Source of the DNA: Luzula sylvatica
Taxonomy: Eukaryota > Streptophyta > Magnoliopsida > Poales > Juncaceae
Direction of reading: 5' to 3'
Assembly: GCA_946800325.1 (NCBI GenBank)
Contig: OX326959.1
Coordinates: 1,942,501 to 2,006,500, forward strand
DNA length: 64,000 bases
Part shown: positions 12,028 to 25,758 of the stretch, piece by piece
Position numbering within the stretch: the first letter of the stretch is position 1
Layout: the number at the start of each line of letters is the position of its first letter
Notes under the pieces: generated by a model
What the model was told of the DNA's origin: nothing
The model's database searches: none
What the model saw: the letters and a program-made list of their open reading frames with translations, nothing else
Program-made: the position numbers and the translations under genes

Positions 12028-15003
12028 CACCAAATTTCACAAACAGTAAGAAAGTTTGTTTTTCGATTCAAAACAAGATTTTAACGCTTTGAGGAGATCA
12101 AATAACCTGTTTTTAGATTATTTGTATCGTATCTTTTACTACATAACTTTTCACCAAATTTCACAAACACTAAGAAAGTTTGTTTTTAGATTCAAAACTA
12201 GATTTTAACGCTTTGAGGAGTTCAAATAACATGTTTTTAGATCATTTGTATCGTATCTTTTACTACATAACTTTTCACCAAATTTCACAAACACTAAGAA
12301 AGTTTGTTTTTCGATTCAAAACAAGATTTTGACGCTTTGAGGAGTTCAAATAACGTGTTTTTAGATCATTTGTATCGTATCTTTTACTACATAACTTTTC
12401 ACCAAATTTCACAAACACTAAGAAAGTTTGTTTTTCGATTCAAAACAAGATTTGAACGCTTTGAGGAGTTCAAATAACGTGTTTTTAGATCATTTGTATC
12501 GTATCTTTTACTACATAACTTTTCACCAAATTTCACCCACACTAAGAAAGTTTGCTTTTCGATTCAAAACAAGATTTTAACGCTTTCAAGAGTTCAAATA
12601 ACGTGATTTTAGATCATTTGTATCATATCTTTTACTACATAACTTTTCACCAAATTTCACAAACACTAAGAAAGTTTGTTTTTCGATTCAAAACAAGATT
12701 TTAACGCTTTGAGGAGTTCAAATAACGTGTTTTTAGATCATTTGTATCGTATCTTTTACTACATAACTTTTCACCAAATTTCACACACACTAAGAAAGTT
12801 TGTTTTTCGATTCAAAACAAGATTTTAACGCTTTCAAGAGTTCAAATAACGTGTTTTTACATCATTTGTATCGTATCTTTTACTACATAACTTTTCACCA
12901 AATTTCACAAACACTAAGCAAGTTTGTTTTTCGATTCAAAACACGATTTTAACGCTTTGAGGAGTTCAAATAACGTGTTTTTAGATCATTTGTATCGTAT
13001 CTTTTACTACATAACTTTTCACCAAATTTCACACACACTAAGAAAGTTTGTTTTTCGATTCAAAACAAGATTTTAACGCTTTGAGGAGTTCAAATAACGT
13101 GTTTTTAGATCATTTGTATCGTATGTTTTACTACATAACTTTTCACCAAATTTCACACACACTAAGAAAGTTTGTTTTTCGATTCAAAACAAGATTTTAA
13201 CGCTTTCAAGAGTTCAAATAACGTGTTTTTACATCATTTGTATCGTATCTTTTACTACATAACTTTTCACCAAATTTCACAAACACTAAGCAAGTTTGTT
13301 TTTCGATTCAAAACACGATTTTAACGCTTTGAGGAGTTCAAATAACGTGTTTTTAGATCATTTGTATCGTATCTTTTACTACATAACTTTTCACCAAATT
13401 TCACAAACACGAAGCAAGTTTGTTCTTCGATTCAAAACGAGATTTTAACGCTTTCAAGAGTTCAAATAACGTGTTTTCAGATCATTTGTATCGTATCTTT
13501 TACTACATAACTTTTCACCAAATTTCACACACACTAAGAAAGTTTGTTTTTCGATTCAAAACAAGATTTTAACGCTTTGAGGAGTTCAAATAACGTGTTT
13601 TCAGATCATTTGTATAGTATCTTTTACTACATAACTTTTCACCAAATTTCACACACACTAAGAAAGTTTGTTTTTCGATTCAAAACAAGATTTTAACTCT
13701 TTGAAGAGTTCAAATAACGTGTTTTTAGATCATTTGTATCCTATCTTTTACTACATAACTTTTCACCAAATTTCACAAACACTAAGCAAGTTTGTTCTTC
13801 GATTCAAAACAAGATTTTAACGCTTTCAAGAGTTCAAATAACGTGTTTTTAGATCATTTGTATCGTATCTTTTACTACATAACTTTTCACCAAATTTCAC
13901 AAACACTAAGCAAGTTTGTTTTTCGATTCAAAACAAGATTTTAACGCTTTGAGGAGTTCAAATAACGTGTTTTTAGATCATTTGTATCGTATCTTTTACT
14001 ACATAACTTTTCACCAAATTTCACACACACTAAGAAAGTTTGTTTTTCGATTCAAAACAAGATTTTAACGCTTTGAAGAGTTCAAATAACGTGTTTTTAG
14101 ATCATTTGTATCGTATCTTTTACTACATAACTTTACACCAAATTTCACAAACACTAAGAAAGTTTGTTTTTTGATTCAAAACAAGATTTTATCGCTTTGA
14201 GGAGTTCAAATAACGTGTTTTTAGATCATTTGTATCGTATCTTTTACTACATAACTTTTCACCAAATTTTACAAACACTAAGAAAGTTTGTTTTTCGATT
14301 CAAAACAAGATTTTAACGCTTTGAGGACTTCAAATAACGTGTTTTTAGATCATTTGTATGGTATATTTTAGTACATAACTTTTCACCAAATTTCACAGAC
14401 ACTAAGCAAGTTTGTTCTTCGATTCAAAACAAGATTTTAACGCTTTCAAGAGTTCAAATAACGTGTTTTTAGATCATTTGTATCGTATCTTTTACTACAT
14501 AACTTTTCACCAAATTTCACAAACACTAAGCAAGTTTGTTCTTCGATTCAAAACAAGATTTTAACGCTTTCAAGAGTTCAAATAACGTGTTTTTACATCA
14601 TTTGTATCGTATCTTTTACTACATAACTTTTCACCAAATTTCACAAACACTAAGCAAGTTTGTTTTTCGATTCAAAACAAGATTTTATCGCTTTGAGGAG
14701 TTCAAATAACGTGTTTTTAGATCATTTGTATCGTATCTTTTACTACATAACTTTTCACCAAATTTTACAAACACTAAGAAAGTTTGTTTTTCGATTCAAA
14801 ACAAGATTTTAACGCTTTCAAGAGTTCAAATAACGTGTTTTTACATCATTTGTATCGTATCTTTTACTACATAGCTTTTCACCAAATTTCACAAACACTA
14901 AGCAAGTTTGTTTTTCGATTCAAAACAAGATTTTAACGCTTTGAGGAGTTCAAATAACGTGTTTTTAGATCATTTGTATCGTATCTTTTACTACATAACT
15001 TTT
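12028..15003. repeat. 24-monomer higher-order repeat (2,976 bp), copy 2
   Basis: The same 24 monomers as copy 1 in the same order, with all private markers present (for example 'aaacag' at 12041 and 'acatagctt' near 14870). By eye I found no difference from copy 1 at the marker sites. The base at 12687 is t ('cgattc'), whereas copies 3 and 4 have g. A full base-by-base comparison was not done. Confidence 0.95.
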
Positions 15004-17979
15004 CACCAAATTTCACAAACAGTAAGAAAGTTTGTTTTTCGATTCAAAACAAGATTTTAACGCTTTGAGGAGATCAAATAACCTGTTTTTAGATTATTTG
15101 TATCGTATCTTTTACTACATAACTTTTCACCAAATTTCACAAACACTAAGAAAGTTTGTTTTTAGATTCAAAACTAGATTTTAACGCTTTGAGGAGTTCA
15201 AATAACATGTTTTTAGATCATTTGTATCGTATCTTTTACTACATAACTTTTCACCAAATTTCACAAACACTAAGAAAGTTTGTTTTTCGATTCAAAACAA
15301 GATTTTGACGCTTTGAGGAGTTCAAATAACGTGTTTTTAGATCATTTGTATCGTATCTTTTACTACATAACTTTTCACCAAATTTCACAAACACTAAGAA
15401 AGTTTGTTTTTCGATTCAAAACAAGATTTGAACGCTTTGAGGAGTTCAAATAACGTGTTTTTAGATCATTTGTATCGTATCTTTTACTACATAACTTTTC
15501 ACCAAATTTCACCCACACTAAGAAAGTTTGCTTTTCGATTCAAAACAAGATTTTAACGCTTTCAAGAGTTCAAATAACGTGATTTTAGATCATTTGTATC
15601 ATATCTTTTACTACATAACTTTTCACCAAATTTCACAAACACTAAGAAAGTTTGTTTTTCGAGTCAAAACAAGATTTTAACGCTTTGAGGAGTTCAAATA
15701 ACGTGTTTTTAGATCATTTGTATCGTATCTTTTACTACATAACTTTTCACCAAATTTCACACACACTAAGAAAGTTTGTTTTTCGATTCAAAACAAGATT
15801 TTAACGCTTTCAAGAGTTCAAATAACGTGTTTTTACATCATTTGTATCGTATCTTTTACTACATAACTTTTCACCAAATTTCACAAACACTAAGCAAGTT
15901 TGTTTTTCGATTCAAAACACGATTTTAACGCTTTGAGGAGTTCAAATAACGTGTTTTTAGATCATTTGTATCGTATCTTTTACTACATAACTTTTCACCA
16001 AATTTCACACACACTAAGAAAGTTTGTTTTTCGATTCAAAACAAGATTTTAACGCTTTGAGGAGTTCAAATAACGTGTTTTTAGATCATTTGTATCGTAT
16101 GTTTTACTACATAACTTTTCACCAAATTTCACACACACTAAGAAAGTTTGTTTTTCGATTCAAAACAAGATTTTAACGCTTTCAAGAGTTCAAATAACGT
16201 GTTTTTACATCATTTGTATCGTATCTTTTACTACATAACTTTTCACCAAATTTCACAAACACTAAGCAAGTTTGTTTTTCGATTCAAAACACGATTTTAA
16301 CGCTTTGAGGAGTTCAAATAACGTGTTTTTAGATCATTTGTATCGTATCTTTTACTACATAACTTTTCACCAAATTTCACAAACACGAAGCAAGTTTGTT
16401 CTTCGATTCAAAACGAGATTTTAACGCTTTCAAGAGTTCAAATAACGTGTTTTCAGATCATTTGTATCGTATCTTTTACTACATAACTTTTCACCAAATT
16501 TCACACACACTAAGAAAGTTTGTTTTTCGATTCAAAACAAGATTTTAACGCTTTGAGGAGTTCAAATAACGTGTTTTCAGATCATTTGTATAGTATCTTT
16601 TACTACATAACTTTTCACCAAATTTCACACACACTAAGAAAGTTTGTTTTTCGATTCAAAACAAGATTTTAACTCTTTGAAGAGTTCAAATAACGTGTTT
16701 TTAGATCATTTGTATCCTATCTTTTACTACATAACTTTTCACCAAATTTCACAAACACTAAGCAAGTTTGTTCTTCGATTCAAAACAAGATTTTAACGCT
16801 TTCAAGAGTTCAAATAACGTGTTTTTAGATCATTTGTATCGTATCTTTTACTACATAACTTTTCACCAAATTTCACAAACACTAAGCAAGTTTGTTTTTC
16901 GATTCAAAACAAGATTTTAACGCTTTGAGGAGTTCAAATAACGTGTTTTTAGATCATTTGTATCGTATCTTTTACTACATAACTTTTCACCAAATTTCAC
17001 ACACACTAAGAAAGTTTGTTTTTCGATTCAAAACAAGATTTTAACGCTTTGAAGAGTTCAAATAACGTGTTTTTAGATCATTTGTATCGTATCTTTTACT
17101 ACATAACTTTACACCAAATTTCACAAACACTAAGAAAGTTTGTTTTTTGATTCAAAACAAGATTTTATCGCTTTGAGGAGTTCAAATAACGTGTTTTTAG
17201 ATCATTTGTATCGTATCTTTTACTACATAACTTTTCACCAAATTTTACAAACACTAAGAAAGTTTGTTTTTCGATTCAAAACAAGATTTTAACGCTTTGA
17301 GGACTTCAAATAACGTGTTTTTAGATCATTTGTATGGTATATTTTAGTACATAACTTTTCACCAAATTTCACAGACACTAAGCAAGTTTGTTCTTCGATT
17401 CAAAACAAGATTTTAACGCTTTCAAGAGTTCAAATAACGTGTTTTTAGATCATTTGTATCGTATCTTTTACTACATAACTTTTCACCAAATTTCACAAAC
17501 ACTAAGCAAGTTTGTTCTTCGATTCAAAACAAGATTTTAACGCTTTCAAGAGTTCAAATAACGTGTTTTTACATCATTTGTATCGTATCTTTTACTACAT
17601 AACTTTTCACCAAATTTCACAAACACTAAGCAAGTTTGTTTTTCGATTCAAAACAAGATTTTATCGCTTTGAGGAGTTCAAATAACGTGTTTTTAGATCA
17701 TTTGTATCGTATCTTTTACTACATAACTTTTCACCAAATTTTACAAACACTAAGAAAGTTTGTTTTTCGATTCAAAACAAGATTTTAACGCTTTCAAGAG
17801 TTCAAATAACGTGTTTTTACATCATTTGTATCGTATCTTTTACTACATAGCTTTTCACCAAATTTCACAAACACTAAGCAAGTTTGTTTTTCGATTCAAA
17901 ACAAGATTTTAACGCTTTGAGGAGTTCAAATAACGTGTTTTTAGATCATTTGTATCGTATCTTTTACTACATAACTTTT
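15004..17979. repeat. 24-monomer higher-order repeat (2,976 bp), copy 3
   Basis: Third full unit, beginning with 'aaacag' at 15017. It carries 'cgagtc' in place of 'cgattc' at 15663, a substitution shared only with the partial copy 4 (18639). Copies 3 and 4 are therefore closer to each other than to copies 1 and 2, a pattern expected from sequential tandem duplication. Confidence 0.95.
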
Positions 17980-19095
17980 CACCAAATTTCACAAACAGTA
18001 AGAAAGTTTGTTTTTCGATTCAAAACAAGATTTTAACGCTTTGAGGAGATCAAATAACCTGTTTTTAGATTATTTGTATCGTATCTTTTACTACATAACT
18101 TTTCACCAAATTTCACAAACACTAAGAAAGTTTGTTTTTAGATTCAAAACTAGATTTTAACGCTTTGAGGAGTTCAAATAACATGTTTTTAGATCATTTG
18201 TATCGTATCTTTTACTACATAACTTTTCACCAAATTTCACAAACACTAAGAAAGTTTGTTTTTCGATTCAAAACAAGATTTTGACGCTTTGAGGAGTTCA
18301 AATAACGTGTTTTTAGATCATTTGTATCGTATCTTTTACTACATAACTTTTCACCAAATTTCACAAACACTAAGAAAGTTTGTTTTTCGATTCAAAACAA
18401 GATTTGAACGCTTTGAGGAGTTCAAATAACGTGTTTTTAGATCATTTGTATCGTATCTTTTACTACATAACTTTTCACCAAATTTCACCCACACTAAGAA
18501 AGTTTGCTTTTCGATTCAAAACAAGATTTTAACGCTTTCAAGAGTTCAAATAACGTGATTTTAGATCATTTGTATCATATCTTTTACTACATAACTTTTC
18601 ACCAAATTTCACAAACACTAAGAAAGTTTGTTTTTCGAGTCAAAACAAGATTTTAACGCTTTGAGGAGTTCAAATAACGTGTTTTTAGATCATTTGTATC
18701 GTATCTTTTACTACATAACTTTTCACCAAATTTCACACACACTAAGAAAGTTTGTTTTTCGATTCAAAACAAGATTTTAACGCTTTCAAGAGTTCAAATA
18801 ACGTGTTTTTACATCATTTGTATCGTATCTTTTACTACATAACTTTTCACCAAATTTCACAAACACTAAGCAAGTTTGTTTTTCGATTCAAAACACGATT
18901 TTAACGCTTTGAGGAGTTCAAATAACGTGTTTTTAGATCATTTGTATCGTATCTTTTACTACATAACTTTTCACCAAATTTCACACACACTAAGAAAGTT
19001 TGTTTTTCGATTCAAAACAAGATTTTAACGCTTTGAGGAGTTCAAATAACGTGTTTTTAGATCATTTGTATCGTATGTTTTACTACATAACTTTT
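17980..19095. repeat. 24-monomer higher-order repeat, partial copy 4 (nine monomers)
   Basis: Monomers 1-9 of the 2,976-bp unit are present ('aaacag' at 17993, 'tttgctttt', 'cgagtc' at 18639, 'aaacacgatt', ending in the 'cgtatg' monomer). At 19096 the order switches to the 'gttctacgattt' cassette. From 19716 the HOR order resumes at its twelfth monomer ('cacgaagc...acgagat') and runs to about 20690. The interposed block (19096-19715, five monomers) replaces monomers 10-11, so this unit is three monomers longer than its siblings (offset 3,348 bp). Confidence 0.92.
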
Positions 19096-19343
19096 CACCA
19101 AATTTCACAAACACTAAGCAAGTTTGTTTTTCGATTCAAAACAAGATTTTAACGCTTTGAGGAGTTCAAATAACGTGTTTTTAGATCATTTGTATCGTAT
19201 ATTTTACTACATAACTTTTCACCAAGTTTCACAAACACTAAGAAAGTTTGTTTTTCGATTCAAAACAAGATTTGAACGCTTTGAGGAGTTCAAATAACGT
19301 GTTTTTAGTTCATTTGTATCATATCTTTTACTACATAACTTTT

Positions 19344-20335
19344 CACCAAATTTCACAAACACTAAGCAAGTTTGTTCTACGATTTAAAACAAGATTTTAA
19401 CTCTTTCAAGACTTCAAATAACGTGTTTTTAGATCATTTGTATCGTATCTTTTACTACATAACTTTTCACAAAATTTCACAAACACTAAGCAAGTTTGTT
19501 TTTCGATTCAAAACAAGATTTTAACGCTTTGAGGAGTTCAAATAACGTGTTTTCAGATCAATTGTATCGTATCTTTTACTACATAACTTTTCACCAAATT
19601 TCACCCACACTAAGAAAGTTTGTTTTTCGATTCAAAACAAGATTTTAACGCTTTGAAGAGTTCAAATAACGTGTTTTTAGATCATTTGTATCGTATCTTT
19701 TACTACATAACTTTTCACCAAATTTCACAAACACGAAGCAAGTTTGTTCTTCGATTCAAAACGAGATTTTAACGCTTTCAAGAGTTCAAATAACGTGTTT
19801 TCAGATCATTTGTATCGTATCTTTTACTACATAACTTTTCACCAAATTTCACACACACTAAGAAAGTTTGTTTTTCGATTCAAAACAAGATTTTAACGCT
19901 TTGAGGAGTTCAAATAACGTGTTTTCAGATCATTTGTATAGTATCTTTTACTACATAACTTTTCACCAAATTTCACACACACTAAGAAAGTTTGTTTTTC
20001 GATTCAAAACAAGATTTTAACTCTTTGAAGAGTTCAAATAACGTGTTTTTAGATCATTTGTATCGTATCTTTTACTACATAACTTTTCACCAAATTTCAC
20101 ATACACTAAGCAAGTTTGTTCTTCGATTCAAAACAAGATTTTAACGCTTTCAAGAGTTCAAATAACGTGTTTTTAGATCATTTGTATCGTATCTTTTACT
20201 ACATAACTTTTCACCAAATTTCACAAACACTAAGCAAGTTTGTTTTTCGATTCAAAACAAGATTTTAACGCTTTGAGGAGTTCAAATAACGTGTTTTTAG
20301 ATCATTTGTATCGTATCTTTTACTACATAACTTTT
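19344..20335. repeat. Eight-monomer cassette starting with 'gttctacgattt'
   Basis: An ordered series: 'gttctacgatttaaaac' with 'aactctttcaagactt'; 'cacaaaattt' with 'ttttcagatcaattg'; 'cacccac' with 'gaagag'; 'cacgaagc'; two 'cacacac' monomers (one 'ttttcag', one 'aactctttgaagag'); then a 'gttctt' and a 'gcaag/gaggag' monomer. The series recurs from 23932, 33852, 38316, 41788, 47988 and 51956, with a truncated start at 37696. The spacings between starts are 37, 80, 36, 28, 50 and 32 monomers, so one cassette was copied into HORs of very different length. Confidence 0.9.
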
Positions 20336-21509
20336 CACCAAATTTCACACACACTAAGAAAGTTTGTTTTTCGATTCAAAACAAGATTTTAACGCTTTGA
20401 AGAGTTCAAATAACGTGTTTTTAGATCATTTGTATCGTATCTTTTACTACATAACTTTACACCAAATTTCACAAACACTAAGAAAGTTTGTTTTTTGATT
20501 CAAAACAAGATTTTATCGCTTTGAGGAGTTCAAATAACGTGTTTTTAGATCATTTGTATCGTATCTTTTACTACATAACTTTTCACCAAATTTTACAAAC
20601 ACTAAGAAAGTTTGTTTTTCGATTCAAAACAAGATTTTAACGCTTTGAGGACTTCAAATAACGTATTTTTAGATCATTTGTATCGTATCTTTTACTACAT
20701 AACTTTTCACCAAATTTCCCAAACACTAAGAAAGTTTGTTTTTCGATTCAAAAGAAGATTTTAACGCTTTGAGGAGTTCAAATAACGTGTTTTAAAATCA
20801 TTTGTATCGTATCTTTTACTACATAACTTTTCACCAAATTTCACAAACACTAAGAAAGTTTGTTTTTCGATTCAAAACAAGATTTTAACGCTTTGAGGAG
20901 TTCAAATAACATGTTTTTAGATCATTTGTATCGTATCTTTTACTACATAACTTTTCACCAAATTTCACAAACTCTAAGAAAGTTTGTTTTTCGATTCAAA
21001 ACAAGATTTTAACGCTTTGAGGAGTTCAAATAACGTGTTTTTAGATCATTTGTATCGTATCTTTTACTACATAACTTTTCACCAAATTTCGCAAACTCTA
21101 AGAAAGTTTGTTTTTCGATTCAAAACAAGATTTTAACGCTTTGAGGAGTTCAAATAACGTGTTTTTAGATCATCTGTATGGTATCTTTTACTACATAACT
21201 TTTCACCAAATTTCACAAACACTAAGCAAGTTTGTTTTTCGATTCAAAACAAGATTTTAACGCTTTCAAGAGTTCAAATAACGTGTTTTTAGATCATTTG
21301 TATCGTATCTTTTACTACATAACTTTTCACCAAATTTCGCAAACTCTAAGAAAGTTTGTTTTTCGATTCAAAACAAGATTTTAACGCTTTGAGGAGTTCA
21401 AATAACGTGTTTTTAGATCATCTGTATGGTATCTTTTACTACATAACTTTTCACCAAATTTCACAAACACTAAGCAAGTTTGTTTTTCGATTCAAAACAA
21501 GATTTTAAC

Positions 21510-24500
21510 GCTTTCAAGAGTTCAAATAACGTGTTTTTACATCATTTGTATCGTATCTTTTACTACATAACTTTTCACCAAATTTCACAAACACTAAGCA
21601 AGTTTGTTTTTCGATTCAAAACAAGATTTTAACGCTTTGAGGAGTTCAAATAACGTGTTTTTAGATCATTTGTATCGTATCTTTTACTACATAACTTTCC
21701 ACCAAATTTCACAAACACTAAGAAAGTTTGATTTTCGATTCAAAACAAAATTTTAACGCTTTCAAGAGTTCAAATAACGTGTTTTTACATCATTTGTATC
21801 GTATCTTTTACTACATAACTTTTCACCAAATTTCACAAACACTAAGCAAGTTTGTTTTTCGATTCAAAACAAGATTTTAACGCTTTGAGGAGTTCAAATA
21901 ACGTGTTTTTAGATCATTTGTATCGTATCTTTTACTACATAACTTTTCACCAAATTTCACACACACTAAGAAAGTTTGTTTTTCGATTCAAAACAAGATT
22001 TTAACGCTTTCAAGAGTTCAAATAACGTGTTTTTACATCATTTGTATCGTATCTTTTACTACATAACTTTTCACCAAATTTCACAAACACTAAGCAAGTT
22101 TGTTCTTCGATTCAAAACAAGATTTTAACGCTTTCAAGAGTTCAAATAACGTGTTTTTAGATCATTTGTATCATATCTTTTACTACATAACTTTTCACCA
22201 AATTTCACAAACACTAAGAAAGTTTGTTTTTCGATTCAAAACAAGATTTTAACGCTTTGAGGAGTTCAAATAACGTGTTTTTAGATCATTTGTATCGTAT
22301 CTTTTACTACATAACTTTTCACCAAATTTCACACACACTAAGAAAGTTTGTTTTTCGATTCAAAACAAGATTTTAACGCTTTCAAGAGTTCAAATAACGT
22401 GTTTTTACATCATTTGTATCGTATCTTGTACTACATAACTTTTCACCAAATTTCACAAACACTAAGCAAGTTTGTTTTTCGATTCAAAACAAGATTTTAA
22501 CGCTTTGAGGAGTTCAAATAACGTGTTTTTAGATCATTTGTATCGTATCTTTTTCTACATAACTTTTCACCAAATTTCACAAACAGTAAGAAAGTTTGTT
22601 TTTCGATTCAAAACAAGATTTTAACGCTTTGAGGAGATCAAATAACCTGTTTTTAGATTATTTGTATCGTATCTTTTACTACATAACTTTTCACCAAATT
22701 TCACAAGCACTAAGAAAGTTTGTTTTTAGATTCAAAACTAGATTTTAACGCTTTGAGGAGTTCAAATAACATGTTTTTAGATCATTTGTATCGTATCTTT
22801 TACTACATAACTTTTCACCAAATTTCACAAACACTAAGAAAGTTTGTTTTTCGATTCAAAACAAGATTTTGACGCTTTGAGGAGTTCAAATAACGTGTTT
22901 TTAGATCATTTGTATCGTATCTTTTACTACATAACTTTTCACCAAATTTCACAAACACTAAGAAAGTTTGTTTTTCGATTCAAAACAAGATTTGAACGCT
23001 TTGAGGAGTTCAAATAACGTGTTTTTAGATCATTTGTATCGTATCTTTTACTACATAACTTTTCACCAAATTTCACCCACACTAAGAAAGTTTGTTTTTC
23101 GATTCAAAACAAGATTTTAACGCTTTCAAGAGTTCAAATAACGTGTTTTTAGATCATTTGTATCATATCTTTTACTACATAACTTTTCACCAAATTTCAC
23201 AAACACTAAGAAAGTTTGTTTTTCGATTCAAAACAAGATTTTAACGCTTTGAGGAGTTCAAATAACGTGTTTTTAGATCATTTGTATCGTATCTTTTACT
23301 ACATAACTTTTCACCAAATTTCACACACACTAAGAAAGTTTGTTTTTCGATTCAAAACAAGATTTTAACGCTTTCAAGAGTTCAAATAACGTGTTTTTAC
23401 ATCATTTGTATCGTATCTTTTACTACATAACTTTTCACCAAATTTCACAAACACTAAGAAAGTTTGTTTTTCGATTCAAAACAAGATTTTAACGCTTTGA
23501 GGAGTTCAAATAACGTGTTTTTAGATCATTTGTATCGTATCTTTTACTACATAACTTTTCACCAAATTTCACACACACTAAGAAAGTTTGTTTTTCGATT
23601 CAAAACAAGATTTTAACGCTTTGAGGAGTTCAAATAACGTGTTTTTAGATCATTTGTATCGTATGTTTTACTACATAACTTTTCACCAAATTTCACAAAC
23701 ACTAAGCAAGTTTGTTTTTCGATTCAAAACAAGATTTTAACGCTTTGAGGAGTTCAAATAACGTGTTTTTAGATCATTTGTATCGTATATTTTACTACAT
23801 AACTTTTCACCAAGTTTCACAAACACTAAGAAAGTTTGTTTTTCGATTCAAAACAAGATTTGAACGCTTTGAGGAGTTCAAATAACGTGTTTTTAGTTCA
23901 TTTGTATCATATCTTTTACTACATAACTTTTCACCAAATTTCACAAACACTAAGCAAGTTTGTTCTACGATTTAAAACAAGATTTTAACTCTTTCAAGAC
24001 TTCAAATAACGTGTTTTTAGATCATTTGTATCGTATCTTTTACTACATAACTTTTCACAAAATTTCACAAACACTAAGCAAGTTTGTTTTTCGATTCAAA
24101 ACAAGATTTTAACGCTTTGAGGAGTTCAAATAACGTGTTTTCAGATCAATTGTATCGTATCTTTTACTACATAACTTTTCACCAAATTTCACCCACACTA
24201 AGAAAGTTTGTTTTTCGATTCAAAACAAGATTTTAACGCTTTGAAGAGTTCAAATAACGTGTTTTGAGATCATTTGTATCGTATCTTTTACTACATAACT
24301 TTTCACCAAATTTCACAAACACGAAGCAAGTTTGTTCTTCGATTCAAAACAAGATTTTAACGCTTTCAAGAGTTCAAATAACGTGTTTTCAGATCATTTG
24401 TATCGTATCTTTTACTACATAACTTTTCACCAAATTTCACACACACTAAGAAAGTTTGTTTTTCGATTCAAAACAAGATTTTAACGCTTTGAGGAGTTCA

Positions 24501-24924
24501 AATAACGTGTTTTCAGATCATTTGTATCGTATCTTTTACTACATAACTTTTCACCAAATTTCACACACACTAAGAAAGTTTGTTTTTCGATTCAAAACAA
24601 GATTTTAACTCTTTGAAGAGTTCAAATAACGTGTTTTTAGATCATTTGTATCGTATCTTTTACTACATAACTTTTCACCAAATTTCACAAACACTAAGCA
24701 AGTTTGTTCTTCGATTCAAAACAAGATTTTAACGCTTTCAAGAGTTCAAATAACGTGTTTTTAGATCATTTGTATCGTATCTTTTACTACATAACTTTTC
24801 ACCAAATTTCACAAACACTAAGCAAGTTTGTTTTTCGATTCAAAACAAGATTTTAACGCTTTGAGGAGTTCAAATAACGTGTTTTTAGATCATTTGTATC
24901 GTATCTTTTACTACATAACTTTTC
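21510..24924. repeat. Segmental duplicate, copy 1 (partner 31430-34844, 80-monomer offset)
   Basis: Monomer order from the 'actttcc' monomer (21572) through the 'gtttgattttcg' monomer (21696), the 'aaacag' cassette (22568) and the 'gttctacgattt' cassette (23932) matches 31430-34844 at an offset of 9,920 bp. The match ends near 24924, where this copy has 'gaagag/tagatc' and the other has 'aaaatttg' with 'cgtatg'. Confidence 0.85.
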
Positions 24925-25758
24925 ACCAAATTTCACACACACTAAGAAAGTTTGTTTTTCGATTCAAAACAAGATTTTAACGCTTTGAAGAGTTCAAATA
25001 ACGTGTTTTTAGATCATTTGTATCGTATCTTTTACTACATAACTTTACACCAAATTTCACAAACACTAAGAAAGTTTGTTTTTTGATTCAAAACAAGATT
25101 TTATCGCTTTGAGGAGTTCAAATAACGTGTTTTTAGATCATTTGTATCGTATCTTTTACTACATAACTTTTCACCAAATTTTACAAACACTAAGAAAGTT
25201 TGTTTTTCGATTCAAAACAAGATTTTAACGCTTTGAGGACTTCAAATAACGTGTTTTTAGATCATTTGTATCGTATCTTTTACTACATAACTTTTCACCA
25301 AATTTCCCAAACACTAAGAAAGTTTGTTTTTCGATTCAAAAGAAGATTTTAACGCTTTGAGGAGTTCAAATAACGTGTTTTAAAATCATTTGTATCGTAT
25401 CTTTTACTACATAACTTTTCACCAAATTTCACAAACACTAAGAAAGTTTGTTTTTCGATTCAAAACAAGATTTTAACGCTTTGAGGAGTTCAAATAACAT
25501 GTTTTTAGATCATTTGTATCGTATCTTTTACTACATAACTTTTCACCAAATTTCACAAACTCTAAGAAAGTTTGTTTTTCGATTCAAAACAAGATTTTAA
25601 CGCTTTGAGGAGTTCAAATAACGTGTTTTTAGATCATTTGTATCGTATCTTTTACTACATAACTTTTCACCAAATTTCGCAAACTCTAAGAAAGTTTGTT
25701 TTTCGATTCAAAACAAGATTTTAACGCTTTGAGGAGTTCAAATAACGTGTTTTTAGAT
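22444..25758. repeat. Segmental duplicate, copy 2 of the 37-monomer-offset pair
   Basis: This is the partner of 17856-21170. The small differences are mostly single bases (for example 'cacaagcac' near 22702-22710 and 'tttgagatc' in place of 'tttagatc' near 24263-24271). It ends where the 'gcaaactct' monomer (25668) reads 'catttgtatcg' in place of 'catctgtatgg' and the next monomer changes class. Confidence 0.9.

Larger units (their letters stand above)
17856..21170. repeat. Segmental duplicate, copy 1 of a 37-monomer-offset pair
   Basis: About 3.3 kb matches 22444-25758 in monomer order at an offset of 4,588 bp (37 monomers). Shared landmarks are 'aaacag', 'tttttagattc', 'ttttgacg', 'gatttgaacg', 'cacccac', the 'gttctacgattt' cassette, 'atcaattg', 'cacgaagc', 'ttttacaaac', 'gaggactt', 'tttcccaaac' with 'aaaagaag', 'tttaaaatc' and 'aaactctaag'. 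This copy has 'tttgctttt', 'cgagtc', 'aaacacgatt' and 'gtatagtatc', which the other lacks. Confidence 0.9.
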
